Below, one piece after another: positions 52,240 to 60,588 of a stretch of DNA of 64,000 nucleotides. Under the pieces are notes generated by a model. It searched no databases, was not told the origin of the DNA, and saw only the letters and a list, made by a program, of their open reading frames with translations. Both the position numbers and the translations under genes were made by a program. The stretch is from Polyangiaceae bacterium (GTDB lineage: Bacteria > Myxococcota_A > Polyangia > Polyangiales > Polyangiaceae): the NCBI GenBank assembly GCA_015075635.1, contig JABTUA010000002.1, positions 2,050,708 through 2,114,707 of the forward strand, in the 5' to 3' direction. Position 1 is the stretch's first letter. Each line of letters opens with the position of its first letter.

Positions 52240-53682
52240 ATGGCCGAAGTCCTTGGGTTTCCGCCTTCGTTCGTGTTCGGAGCAGCGACTGCCGCCTACC
52301 AGATCGAGGGGGCGTGGGACGAGGAGGGCAAAGGGCCCTCCATCTGGGACGTCTTCACGCACACCCGCGGGCACATCAGTGATCGCAGTACCGGTGACGT
52401 GGCGAGCGACCACTTCCACCGCGTGGCCGAAGACGCGCGTCTGATCCGCGAGCTGGGGCTGGACGCCTACCGCTTCTCGGTCTCGTGGCCCAGGGTGGTG
52501 CCCGACGGACGTGGACCATCCAACTCTGCTGGCATCGCTTTCTACGACCGATTGGTGGATGCGCTGCTGGAGGCCGGCGTGACACCGTACGTGACGCTCT
52601 TCCACTGGGACCTTCCCGCGGCATTGCAGGAGCAGCTGGGCGGGTTCACCAATCGGGAGTGCGCCCGCCATTTCGCCGACTTTGCCGGGCGCGTGGCCCT
52701 GGCGCTGGGCGATCGCGTGAGTCATTTCATCACGCTGAACGAGCCGCAGATCTTCACGATGATGGGTCACGCCGCAGGAGTGCACGCACCGGGCTTGCGA
52801 CGACCCTGGCTCTACCTGAAGGTCCTCCACAACCTGATGCTGGCCCACGGTCTGGCGGCTCAGGCGGTGAAGAGCGCGCGCCCGGAGGCGAAGGTCGGGA
52901 TCACCCTCAACTTGATCCCGGTTCATCCGCGCGAGGACACCCCGTCGGATCGACTGGCGGCGGAGCTCGGTGACGCTCTGTTCAACAGGGTGTGTCTGGA
53001 CCCGCTGTTTCGCGGTCGATACCCCGATCGGCTGCTCCACATACTCGGCCGGTTCTCGCCCGAGGTGCAGGCGGGCGACATGGAAACCATCGGGACCCAG
53101 CTGGACTTCCTCGGCATCAACAACTACTCGCGCATCCGCGCCTACCACGCCTGGTGGGTGCCGTTTCTCAGGATGTGGTTCAGCGGCTTGGACATCGCAG
53201 AGAAGGAGTACGAGCTCGACGGCGTGCAATACACGGCCGTAGGCTGGGAGGTCTATCCCGAGTCCATCTACCAGGTCCTGACCCGAGATCCCGCCGACTA
53301 CGGCCACTTGCCTCTGTACGTCACCGAGAACGGAGCGGCGTTCGAGGACCGAGTCGAGGACGGCGCGGTGCACGACCGTAAGCGGGTGGCCTACCTGCAA
53401 GCCTATTTGCAGAAGGTGCAGCAGGCCATTTTGGCGGGGGCCGACGTGCGTGGCTACTTCGTGTGGTCGCTGCTGGACGACTTCGAGTGGTCCTCAGGCC
53501 TGAGCAAACGCTACGGACTGATCCACATCGACTACCGGACCCAGCACCGAATCATCAAGGACAGCGGGATCTGGTACCGTGATCTGATCGGGGCACAGGC
53601 CCACCGAGCGCATCGCACGCGGCCCATCCAGGAGTCGGGCGCGCCGAGCACGAGCTCCGCATCCAGCCGGAGCACTCGTTAG
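52240..53682 (+). CDS. GH1 family beta-glycosidase
   Basis: 480 residues from ATG 52240. Complete GH1 barrel: 'FVFGAATAAYQIEGAW', acid/base Glu168 in TLNEPQ, nucleophile Glu363 in YVTENG, and 'VRGYFVWSLLDDFEWSSGLSKRYGLIHID'. No signal peptide, so cytoplasmic. Cleaves beta-glucosides or related sugars. The conserved fold ends near 'SGIWYRDLIGAQ' (about 453); the last 27 residues (SGAPSTSSASSRSTR at the end) come from antisense reading of a DUF559 remnant, so the original 3' end seems replaced. Flanked by direct repeats. Confidence 0.94.
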   Translation: MAEVLGFPPSFVFGAATAAYQIEGAWDEEGKGPSIWDVFTHTRGHISDRSTGDVASDHFHRVAEDARLIRELGLDAYRFSVSWPRVVPDGRGPSNSAGIAFYDRLVDALLEAGVTPYVTLFHWDLPAALQEQLGGFTNRECARHFADFAGRVALALGDRVSHFITLNEPQIFTMMGHAAGVHAPGLRRPWLYLKVLHNLMLAHGLAAQAVKSARPEAKVGITLNLIPVHPREDTPSDRLAAELGDALFNRVCLDPLFRGRYPDRLLHILGRFSPEVQAGDMETIGTQLDFLGINNYSRIRAYHAWWVPFLRMWFSGLDIAEKEYELDGVQYTAVGWEVYPESIYQVLTRDPADYGHLPLYVTENGAAFEDRVEDGAVHDRKRVAYLQAYLQKVQQAILAGADVRGYFVWSLLDDFEWSSGLSKRYGLIHIDYRTQHRIIKDSGIWYRDLIGAQAHRAHRTRPIQESGAPSTSSASSRSTR

Positions 53683-53700
53683 CCGAGCCGGTCGCTCGGT
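53631..53700 (-). pseudogene. DUF559 endonuclease remnant 3 (within GH1 3' end)
   Basis: Minus strand reads L-G-stop-R-V-L-R-L-D-A-E-L-V-L-G-A-P, with a stop replacing the Tyr of LGYRVLRLDAELVLG. Overlaps the last 17 codons of GH1. Contains direct repeat copy 3. Confidence 0.75.
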
Positions 53701-53718
53701 CGGCGAGGGCGCCCGCGC

Positions 53719-53862
53719 TCAGCGCAGCGCGCCCAGGAACGTCGCTCGACCTGGGTGGAGCAAGGTATGGGCGACGCAGCGCAGGTAGGTCCGCACACCG
53801 AACAGACGCACGATGAGCCCTGCGTGCAGGACCAGGTGCCGGGTGGTGATGACGCCGACCAT
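53719..53862 (-). CDS. Small ORF, doubtful
   Basis: 47 codons: 'MVGVITTRHLVLHAGLIVRLFGVRTYLRCVAHTLLHPGRATFLGALR'-type sequence, hydrophobic-basic, without recognised family or ribosome site. May be the surviving C-terminus of a larger membrane-associated gene cut by the rearrangements here. The rest of 53683-54162 holds only DUF559 remnant 4. Confidence 0.25.
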   Translation of the reverse strand: MVGVITTRHLVLHAGLIVRLFGVRTYLRCVAHTLLHPGRATFLGALR

Positions 53863-53899
53863 CCGGAGCCCACCTATCGCGCTTCGGGAACCAAAGTCA

Positions 53900-53995
53900 A
53901 AATCCCGGTTGGGTACGCGTCCGCGCCTTCGACGAGCCGAAGCACCCGGTAGCCGAGCCGCCGGGCCGGGACCGCGTCCGCTCGTCGACCGCGTC
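53900..53995 (-). pseudogene. DUF559 endonuclease remnant 4
   Basis: Minus strand 'ARRLGYRVLRLVEGADAYPTG', the same C-terminal helix-strand but diverged. It shares a 20-bp core (AGCACCCGGTAGCCGAGCCG) with copies 1 and 2. Confidence 0.65.
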
Positions 53996-54162
53996 GCCGC
54001 ATCACGGCGCTCGCGCCAGCTCGATGTCGTTCGCCCTCCTGCCCCGGACGAAGACGGACCATCGAAGCACGGCCCCCGGCTGCGAAGGCTCGTCGGGGAT
54101 GGGTGCGCGGGCGACGCCGCGCCCGTCGGTCATGGCTTCGAAGCGCGTGCCGATCGGGACGA

Positions 54163-55992
54163 TCAGCGCATCGGCGCCGCCCCGTCCGCGGCGTGGCTCC
54201 TGTCGCGGAGCCGCGCGAGCGCCCGTTCGAGCTTCTCTTCGTCCTTGAAGCAGCAGACGCCTTTCCGGACCGTGCAGCTCGGCGGGCGAAGCTTCTCGAG
54301 CTCGCGCGCGGTCCGCTCGTCGCCCTCCTGGGCGGCGCGGTCGAATCGTTCGAACTTCCGCGTGCAGTTCATGCGCCGGATGTCGAGCGTGACGCGCAGA
54401 GCGGGTGAGGCGCGCTCCGCGCTCGGCGGCCGGAAGAGGATCTGCCCGGCGAGCTGACCCCCGCTCGAGCCTGGCTGTGCATCGAGCACGCGATACAGGA
54501 CGTCGAGCCCGACAGGCCCTGCCCGATGGGTGAGATGGTCGAAGACTTTCCTGACCGACTCATCGTCGGGGTTCGCCCGTTCGAGCACCTCGGCAGTGCG
54601 CTTCTGAACCTCCGGGTCGTCCAGCGCCTTCGGATCGGCCTCCATCATGAGCAGCCAGGCGCGTGCGGCGTCGGCGGGCGCTTGATCACCAGCGGAGAGG
54701 AACTTGGCTTTGACGTCCTCCACCGGTGGGCGCGCGGAGGCGTCGCTTTCAGCGTCGGCCACCGATGCGGGGGGTGCGGGGATCGGCGCGGCTACCTCTC
54801 GGGCGGCGGAAGCCGAAACCGAAACCGAAGCCGAAGGCGAAGCGGGCCGAGGTTCGCGCATCGTGAGGTAGAGGCCGAACACGATCGCCACGAGGGCGAT
54901 CGCGAGCCCAAGCGCGCCGAGGGCTCGGGGACGCTTCCAGCTCGAGACTGGCCTCGGTGCGTTTGGAGCCTCCCCCTCGGGCGGGGCGGCGACGCTCCGC
55001 TTGGGCAGACGCGCCGGAGGCCGGTAGGAGTCCTGGCGCTCGAGGAAGCCTGGCAGGCCTCGCATCGCGCCGGCGATGGCGGAGGCAGCAGCGGCCGCGT
55101 CCTGGTAGCGCTCCTCGGGCGCCTTGGCGAGCAGGCGCATCATCACCCACTCGAGGTCGGGTGACGCATCGCAATCGGGGTTCCTCTCGCGAAGCGGCGG
55201 CGGCGGGCTGGTGCGTTGGAGCTGAAACAGCTCGGCTGCTGGTAGGTTCACGTCGAAGGGGTGCTTCCCCGCCAGCATCTCGTACAGGATCACGCCGAGC
55301 GCGTAGAGATCCGAACGTTCGTCGACGTTCTTCATCCCCAGAAAAGCATCGGGGGCCATGTACGACACGCTGCCGAACACCACACCGGCCTGAGACGTCT
55401 CCCAACCCGGGCCCGAATCGCCCTGCGGCACCTGCGGAAGCTCCTCTACCGGCACCCGCGCGAAACCAAAGTCGATCAGCTTCACCAGATCGTCGGTGCC
55501 CTCGACGATCATCACGTTCATCGGCTTGAGGTCACGATGGATGATCCCGTGGCGGTGCGCTGCGGCCAGACCTTCGGCGATTTGCCGGGCAATGGAGGCG
55601 GCGCGCGCTGCCGGCAGCGGTCCGCGATTCATCAGCTCGCGCAGCGTTTCGCCAGGTACGTACTCCTGGACGAGAAAGTACGATTCTCCATCGAACTTCC
55701 CCAGGTCGCTCGCCACCGCGACGTTCGGATGTGAAATGTGAGCGCCGGCGACCGCTTCACGCTCGAAGCGCTCCACCAGCTCGGGGAAATTCTCGACCTC
55801 GGGATGCAAGATCTTGATCGCGACCTGCTTGTGCATGTGCAGGTGCGCGCCGCGGTAGACCGAGCCGAAGGAGCCGCTGGCGATGCGAGCGTCGATGCGG
55901 TAGCGGTCCGACAGCACCCGACCGATCATGTCGGGCCGCTCGGTGGGTGCCTTCGGCCGTGCGTCGCCGGGCTTCTCGTCAGGGGGCGGCAT
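54163..55992 (-). CDS. Ser/Thr protein kinase with C-terminal helical Cys module
   Basis: 609 residues. Glycine loop ASGSFGSVY (38-46), Lys60, HRDLKPMN (Asp153), DFG (174-176). The usual APE is APD (SYMAPDAF), a conservative change. Membrane helix about 356-377, then a Ser/Ala/Pro linker and an outside C-terminal module at 455-598 with Cys543, Cys573, Cys580 and Cys581, homologous to the C-terminus of the membrane protein at 30682. If Cys pairs form outside, the module may be a redox or ligand sensor for the kinase. Confidence 0.93.
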   Translation of the reverse strand: MPPPDEKPGDARPKAPTERPDMIGRVLSDRYRIDARIASGSFGSVYRGAHLHMHKQVAIKILHPEVENFPELVERFEREAVAGAHISHPNVAVASDLGKFDGESYFLVQEYVPGETLRELMNRGPLPAARAASIARQIAEGLAAAHRHGIIHRDLKPMNVMIVEGTDDLVKLIDFGFARVPVEELPQVPQGDSGPGWETSQAGVVFGSVSYMAPDAFLGMKNVDERSDLYALGVILYEMLAGKHPFDVNLPAAELFQLQRTSPPPPLRERNPDCDASPDLEWVMMRLLAKAPEERYQDAAAAASAIAGAMRGLPGFLERQDSYRPPARLPKRSVAAPPEGEAPNAPRPVSSWKRPRALGALGLAIALVAIVFGLYLTMREPRPASPSASVSVSASAAREVAAPIPAPPASVADAESDASARPPVEDVKAKFLSAGDQAPADAARAWLLMMEADPKALDDPEVQKRTAEVLERANPDDESVRKVFDHLTHRAGPVGLDVLYRVLDAQPGSSGGQLAGQILFRPPSAERASPALRVTLDIRRMNCTRKFERFDRAAQEGDERTARELEKLRPPSCTVRKGVCCFKDEEKLERALARLRDRSHAADGAAPMR

Positions 55993-56138
55993 GAGAAGAG
56001 CGGTGCTCCAGCCTCCGAGGTAGGCAGGCGCCAGGATTGTAGCGACCGCCGAGCAAGAGGGGAAATTGGCTGCGAAACGGCCTCACGCATCCAGGTCGAG
56101 CGCCGTGCCGAGGCTCACCCGCTCCACGGCCCACGCCG

Positions 56139-56405
56139 TTACGGTGATCCCACCATCGACCTCGATGACGAGCCGCCGCTTCGCGTGGGCCAGTGCTCGA
56201 GCGCGTGGATTGCCAGCATCAACGCGACCGCCAGGAGCAGCAAGGGCTGCTGGAGCAGATAGAAGGCGGCTTTCCGACTCTTCCATCCGCGGGCGGCGTG
56301 CCCTGCCACCTCCGTCGCAACCATCCGTGCCTGCGCCTCCGGTACCCAGTGGTAGCCAGCAAGGCTCCGGTTGCGGCGTGAATCCGAGGCAGACTGTCGT
56401 GCCAT
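56139..56405 (-). CDS. Small membrane protein with a rearranged 3' end
   Basis: 88 residues from ATG 56405. A basic N-terminus is followed by a membrane helix (about 47-70, AAFYLLQQPLLLLAVALMLAIHAL). The last 13 residues (SGGSSSRSMVGSP) come from antisense reading of DUF559 remnant 5, so the natural end is probably lost. It diverges from the small lipoprotein with ATGs overlapping on opposite strands (CATG). Confidence 0.4.
   Translation of the reverse strand: MARQSASDSRRNRSLAGYHWVPEAQARMVATEVAGHAARGWKSRKAAFYLLQQPLLLLAVALMLAIHALEHWPTRSGGSSSRSMVGSP
56140..56200 (-). pseudogene. DUF559 endonuclease remnant 5 (core strand)
   Basis: Minus-strand 'AKRRLVIEVDGGITV', the catalytic-core strand LVIEVDGG of DUF559. 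The rest is missing. It belongs to the same group as remnants 1-4. The remaining bases between the kinase start (55992) and here hold no gene. Confidence 0.6.
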
Positions 56406-56628
56406 GCAACACGTACTCCTCGCTGGCGCGGCGGTGCTCGTACTGCACGCCTGCACTGGGGCGCGGGAGGGCGGGTCTCGGCCCAGCCCACCGCTCACTC
56501 CGCGCCCTCACGGCGTGGCCGACGCGTCTTCGATGGGCACGACTCTCTCGCGCGCCCCTAGGGCTACCGAGCGCCCAGCACCATGCTCCCGATGCGTTGG
56601 ATGGAGCGGAAATGCGCTTCAAAAGTGA
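56404..56628 (+). CDS. Putative small lipoprotein, possibly truncated
   Basis: 74 residues from ATG 56404. Signal peptide ending LVLHAC (Cys17), then a Pro/Ser/Arg-rich segment. The 3' end lies opposite the toxin gene (56564-56971) and reads like antisense of it, so the original end may be lost. Doubtful. Confidence 0.35.
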   Translation: MQHVLLAGAAVLVLHACTGAREGGSRPSPPLTPRPHGVADASSMGTTLSRAPRATERPAPCSRCVGWSGNALQK

Positions 56629-56971
56629 CCACCGCCGCGCCTTCGCGCGCGGCGACTGCCGCGATCCAAATGTCGTTCGTGGGTAGCGGCCTGCCGGCCT
56701 TGCGCAGCGCTGTGACGATGTCCGCGTAGACGCGAGACGCCGAGTCGTCGACGTCGAGGACCTCGACCACCGGGTTCCGGAGAAACGCCAAGAGCTCACT
56801 CTCGTTCTGTTGCGCCTTGCGGCCGAGCGCGAAGCCGGTCCGCAGCTCGCCGAGGACGACCGCGGGGACCCCCACCCACTCCGCGGAGTCGATCACTTCG
56901 ACCGCGCTGGGCGTCCCGCGCTTGAAGTGGCTGTAGGCGGAGGTGTCGAGGCAGATCCTCGTCACCGCCAC
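56564..56971 (-). CDS. VapC-like PIN-domain toxin
   Basis: 135 residues. PIN acidic residues: Asp9 (RICLDTSAYSHFKRG), Glu42 (VVLGELRTGF), Asp99 (LPTNDIWIAA) and Asp/Glu in VVTFEAHF. The family are metal-dependent endoribonucleases cutting tRNA or other RNA. It overlaps the upstream antitoxin gene by 10 bases, the usual type II arrangement. Confidence 0.92.
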   Translation of the reverse strand: MAVTRICLDTSAYSHFKRGTPSAVEVIDSAEWVGVPAVVLGELRTGFALGRKAQQNESELLAFLRNPVVEVLDVDDSASRVYADIVTALRKAGRPLPTNDIWIAAVAAREGAAVVTFEAHFRSIQRIGSMVLGAR

Positions 56972-57213
56972 AGCTCCTCGTCGACCTTCTCGAACACCGC
57001 GGTGTCGCGCTCGAAGCGCGCCAGGTCCTCCTTCGACCAGGTCCCCGCGAGCTTACCGAGCGAATTCGATCTGCGTGCGACTCCCGTGAGCCCGAGGGCC
57101 TGCCGCAGGAGCTGCAGCACGGTCTGGTTCAAAGACGCGCCGCGTCGCCGCTTCTCACGCTCGAGAGCCTTGGCCAACGCCGGATCCACCTCGCGAATCG
57201 TCAATGCTTTCAT
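56962..57213 (-). CDS. Ribbon-helix-helix antitoxin partner
   Basis: 83 residues from ATG 57213 (MKALTIREVDPALAKALEREKRRRGASLNQTVLQLLRQALGL), a FitA/VapB-like RHH DNA-binding N-domain. The C-terminal part ('RFERDTAVFEKVDEELW') should wrap the toxin. A palindromic operator lies four bases upstream of the start. Confidence 0.9.
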   Translation of the reverse strand: MKALTIREVDPALAKALEREKRRRGASLNQTVLQLLRQALGLTGVARRSNSLGKLAGTWSKEDLARFERDTAVFEKVDEELWR

Positions 57214-57216
57214 TGT

Positions 57217-57235
57217 GTGCAGTCTATGACTGCAC
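57217..57235. promoter_or_regulatory. Operator-like perfect inverted repeat upstream of the toxin-antitoxin pair
   Basis: GTGCAGTC and GACTGCAC flank TAT, a 19-bp dyad just before the antitoxin start. RHH antitoxins normally repress their own promoter by binding such repeats. Confidence 0.75.
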
Positions 57236-57367
57236 GACAGCATGCGCAAGCGCCCGCAGGCGTCGGCGAATGGAGCTCGGCGAACGGCTCCGCTGGCGCC
57301 GGGGCCCCTCCCCACTGTCATCCCGCCGCCGCGCTCATCGGTCACGGGCCCCGCCGAACGCCTGGGA

Positions 57368-57604
57368 CTACTTCGCGCCGAACTCGTCTCGCGCGTACTG
57401 CTCGAGGTATCCGCACGATGAACAGCGGTAGGTCCCGATTGGGATCAGATCCTCTTCGGGCAACTTCGTGCGTGTCCAGAACGATTTCAGTGGCGCCCCC
57501 GGCGCCCACTGGCTGACCAGCCGCGCACCATACGTGTTGTCGAGCACGAAGCCCTGTTCCATTTCGCTCTCGCACTTCGGACACTGCAGAGGTGAGGTGG
57601 CCAT
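57368..57604 (-). CDS. Small double-CxxC zinc ribbon protein
   Basis: 78 residues from ATG 57604, with AAGGAG seven bases upstream. CPKCESEMEQGFVLDN and RCSSCGYLEQYA give two CxxC knuckles about 55 residues apart, as in DUF6487-type zinc ribbons. Cytoplasmic. Role unknown. Confidence 0.85.
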   Translation of the reverse strand: MATSPLQCPKCESEMEQGFVLDNTYGARLVSQWAPGAPLKSFWTRTKLPEEDLIPIGTYRCSSCGYLEQYARDEFGAK

Positions 57605-57691
57605 TGAATGCTCCTTCGCTTGGCGGTCCCTTGGGATCGAGCCGACCGAACATAGCAGACCCGAGCGCGTGCGCCTCACCGTCGACCTCGC

Positions 57692-59809
57692 TCACGAGGC
57701 GGCGGTGCGACGACTCGATGTCCTGGAGGCGGCCAGCGTGCCCATTCCCAGGAGCGCGTAGCCCGCGACGGCCACCAGACAGAACACGCGCATGCCGAAC
57801 AGCAGCGGCACGAACCACGCGAGCACCACGCCGACGATCGCGCCGGCGCTGTCGCAGGCGTAGATCGAGGGCAGCGCGCCGTCTCGGGCGGAGTCCAAGA
57901 GGAGCGGGAGCAGCGCCCCCGAGATGCAGGCGAGCAGCAGCGCGCTCGAGAACACGACGAGCGGTTGGGGTGAGAGCAGTACGGCCGTCGCGAAGGCTGC
58001 GGCGGCGCCCCCTACCGCCAAGAGCCCGCGGGCGGCGATGCGCTCGGCGAAGCGCGCGCCGACCGCGGCGGCGGAGAGAAACGCCATCGAGCCGAGGATC
58101 ACGGCGTCCGCCAGGCTGAACAGGGCGCGCGCGAGCTGGAGAATGGCGGCGTTCTCCAGCACCACGAAGGCGGCGCCCAGGCCCGCGGCGATGGCCAGCC
58201 GGAGAGTCTGCCCCGGGGCGCCGGCAGCCCGACGTCGCTGGCGGCCGCCGAGGGCGAGAACGACCGCGACGACGAGGCCGACGGAGAGCGCGCCGCTCAC
58301 GAGCCCCCAGTGCGAGAGCGTCCGGCGAGGGGTGTACACCGTCACCCAGCTCGCACCGAGGTCGTCGCTGGGCAGCGGCTCGCCGCTGGAGGGGCCGAGC
58401 TCGCGGAGGCCGCGGGCCGCAGCGACGGCCACGCTCGCGTCGAGGGCCTGCGCGTCGGCGGGACGCGTCGCCACGACGATGCGGTAGTCGGCGCTCTCGA
58501 AGCCGCGGGCCACGAGGCCCAGGCGGACCAGCGTCGTCAGCGTGCGGCGGCTCATTTGCAGATCCGGATCGGCGTAGGACGCAAACGCCGTCGCGAGCAC
58601 ACCACCGGGCGCGAGGCGCGCGAGATAGTCGCGGTACGCCTGCTCGGTGTGGATGAAGTTCAGATCCAGCGCTTGGGCACGGTAGTACCCGAGCACGGTC
58701 CCGACCTCCGGCAGGTAGATGCCGTCGTAGGCGCGCGGCGAGGCGAGCACGCCCGCGCGACCCTCGACGGCCAGCGCGTGGACCCGTGGGTCGAGGAAGG
58801 CGCGACGGTTCGCTTCGGGTCGCTCGCGAAGAAAGTAGCTCACCACCGTCTGGTTGATCTCGAAGGCGTCGATCTCGAGATCCGGCCGCGCGCGCAGGGC
58901 GCTTTGCACTTGGCGCCCCCCGCCGACGCCGACGATGGCGAGCCGCGCGTTCTTCGGCAGCGCCGCGAACACCACGTCGTCTTCGCTCAGCGGTTTGCCT
59001 TCGGCCAGCGGGACCGTCCAGTAGACGAGGTTGTCGTAGGCGCCGTAGCTCGTGCTCTCGTCTTCGATCATCTGCGTGTAGGCGTGCGCGTTCCACTCGG
59101 CGCGACCGAGCCGCGCGCCCTGGTCGAGCAGCGCTCGGGCGGTGTGGGGCCAGGCCGGCGAGAGCGCCGCGACGAAGCGCGGGTCGAGCCCGAGCGCCGC
59201 GCTCGTGAGCGCGAGGAGCACGAAGCCCAACGCCACTCGCGTGCCCAGGCGCGGAAAGGCGACCTGGCTAGCCATGGCCACGACCAAGAGGTACAGGCCG
59301 AGAGCGCCGAGCCAGGGCAGAAGCGCGTAGCCGAGCGCGAGCCCCAGGACCGCACCGCCGAGCACGACACCATACGCGCCACCGTAGCCGGACGGCCGAG
59401 CGCGACCCTGACTCAGGAGCAGGTACTCGATCACGCCGCTCCACAGGGCAAAAGGCGCCAGCACCAGGCCCGCCGCGGCGACCACGCCACCCAGCGCCGC
59501 GAGCGGGAAGCCACGGCTGAGCCATGGCGGCTCCAGCGTGGGCGCGACGTAGCGCAACAGCGAGAGCGCGAGCAGCGTGAGGCAGGTGACCAGGAAGTAG
59601 CCCTGGAGCGCACGGCGCCTCGCCTCGGGGGCATCGAACCAGCGCGCACCGATCAACACGCCGAGCGGGTGTGCGACCAGGAACAGGGAGAGAACCAGGT
59701 TCAGTGGCGCGACGAAGAGCGAGATCAGCTTGAACGCGACGAACGTGCCCAGCGACAGCGACGTCGCAGCGAGCACGCGATCTCGAGCGCCGAACTCCCC
59801 GTCGCTCAC
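57692..59809 (-). CDS. Multi-pass membrane protein with spermidine-synthase-like methyltransferase fold
   Basis: 705 residues. N-terminal helices (about 20-200), then a SAM-like Rossmann domain with 'ARLAIVGVGGGRQVQSALRARPDLEIDAFEINQTVV' and 'RVHALAVEGRAGVLASPRAYDGIYLP' (spermidine synthase pattern) at about 265-460, then another set of membrane helices (about 480-690). The family is often annotated as fused MFS/spermidine-synthase. Substrate and polarity unknown. The start overlaps the upstream gene's stop (ATGA), so the two are coupled. Confidence 0.85.
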   Translation of the reverse strand: MSDGEFGARDRVLAATSLSLGTFVAFKLISLFVAPLNLVLSLFLVAHPLGVLIGARWFDAPEARRRALQGYFLVTCLTLLALSLLRYVAPTLEPPWLSRGFPLAALGGVVAAAGLVLAPFALWSGVIEYLLLSQGRARPSGYGGAYGVVLGGAVLGLALGYALLPWLGALGLYLLVVAMASQVAFPRLGTRVALGFVLLALTSAALGLDPRFVAALSPAWPHTARALLDQGARLGRAEWNAHAYTQMIEDESTSYGAYDNLVYWTVPLAEGKPLSEDDVVFAALPKNARLAIVGVGGGRQVQSALRARPDLEIDAFEINQTVVSYFLRERPEANRRAFLDPRVHALAVEGRAGVLASPRAYDGIYLPEVGTVLGYYRAQALDLNFIHTEQAYRDYLARLAPGGVLATAFASYADPDLQMSRRTLTTLVRLGLVARGFESADYRIVVATRPADAQALDASVAVAAARGLRELGPSSGEPLPSDDLGASWVTVYTPRRTLSHWGLVSGALSVGLVVAVVLALGGRQRRRAAGAPGQTLRLAIAAGLGAAFVVLENAAILQLARALFSLADAVILGSMAFLSAAAVGARFAERIAARGLLAVGGAAAAFATAVLLSPQPLVVFSSALLLACISGALLPLLLDSARDGALPSIYACDSAGAIVGVVLAWFVPLLFGMRVFCLVAVAGYALLGMGTLAASRTSSRRTAAS

Positions 59810-60291
59810 CGTTCCCCCCTCCAGTCTCGAAGAGCGGCGGAAGGCGAACGCGGCGCGCTGGCTCGCCGCAGGGTTTCGACCAACGCTTGGGCAAGGCGCA
59901 GAAAGTCCGGCGGCATCTGGCCGCGGCCCTCGTACCAGACGTTCAGGTCGGCGAAGGCGATTGGGCCGGGGGGCTCGCCGGCGTCGATGGGCGCGAAGCC
60001 GATCACGAGCGGGGGGCCGCCGTCGAGAGAGAGCTCGATGCGCACCGAGCGCGGGCGGAGCTCGATCGAGGCGATCCGCGCGCCGGCGAGCTCCGCTCCG
60101 ACCTCGAGCGGGCCGAGCTTGGGAGAGCTCGCCGAATTCGATGCGGTCGGAGCGATGCTCGGTCCCGGGGCGGCCGGCGCCGTCCCGCGCGGCGGCGCGC
60201 TCAGCGCGATCACCCCAGCCGCTCCGCTAAAGAGCACGAGGCCCGCGACCAGTGCGGGCAGCTCGGGATGACCGCGGAGCTTCACGGGCAC
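59806..60291 (-). CDS. Membrane-anchored protein, unknown
   Basis: 161 residues from GTG 60291 (GTG 60285 also possible). Signal-anchor helix at about 12-32, Pro/Ala/Ser linker, then a beta-rich region 'IASIELRPRSVRIELSLDGGPPLVIGFAPIDAG' and a final helix. No family recognised. Coupled by a 4-base overlap to the spermidine-synthase-like gene, so probably functions with it. Confidence 0.75.
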   Translation of the reverse strand: MPVKLRGHPELPALVAGLVLFSGAAGVIALSAPPRGTAPAAPGPSIAPTASNSASSPKLGPLEVGAELAGARIASIELRPRSVRIELSLDGGPPLVIGFAPIDAGEPPGPIAFADLNVWYEGRGQMPPDFLRLAQALVETLRRASAPRSPSAALRDWRGER

Positions 60292-60588
60292 CGCTTCACC
60301 TCACGGGCCAGCTCCCCGCCGACATCAGCTGCTGCGCCGCGTCTCATCCGGGAAACGGAGTGGCTCGGGCACACGCGCAGAATCATCATTCATCCATCGG
60401 TTGTAGCGAGCCAACACGCGAGCATGTTCGGGGGTCATCGGGTCGCCCGAGCGTAGCGCGAAACGGGCCGAGCTCGCCCATGGCTGCGACCGCCGACCCG
60501 CTGATCGACCCCGATCGCCCGCGGCCAAGACCACCGGCATGAACTGCGCGAGGTGACCGCACCAGGAATGAGGTAGGGTCCCGCCCGC

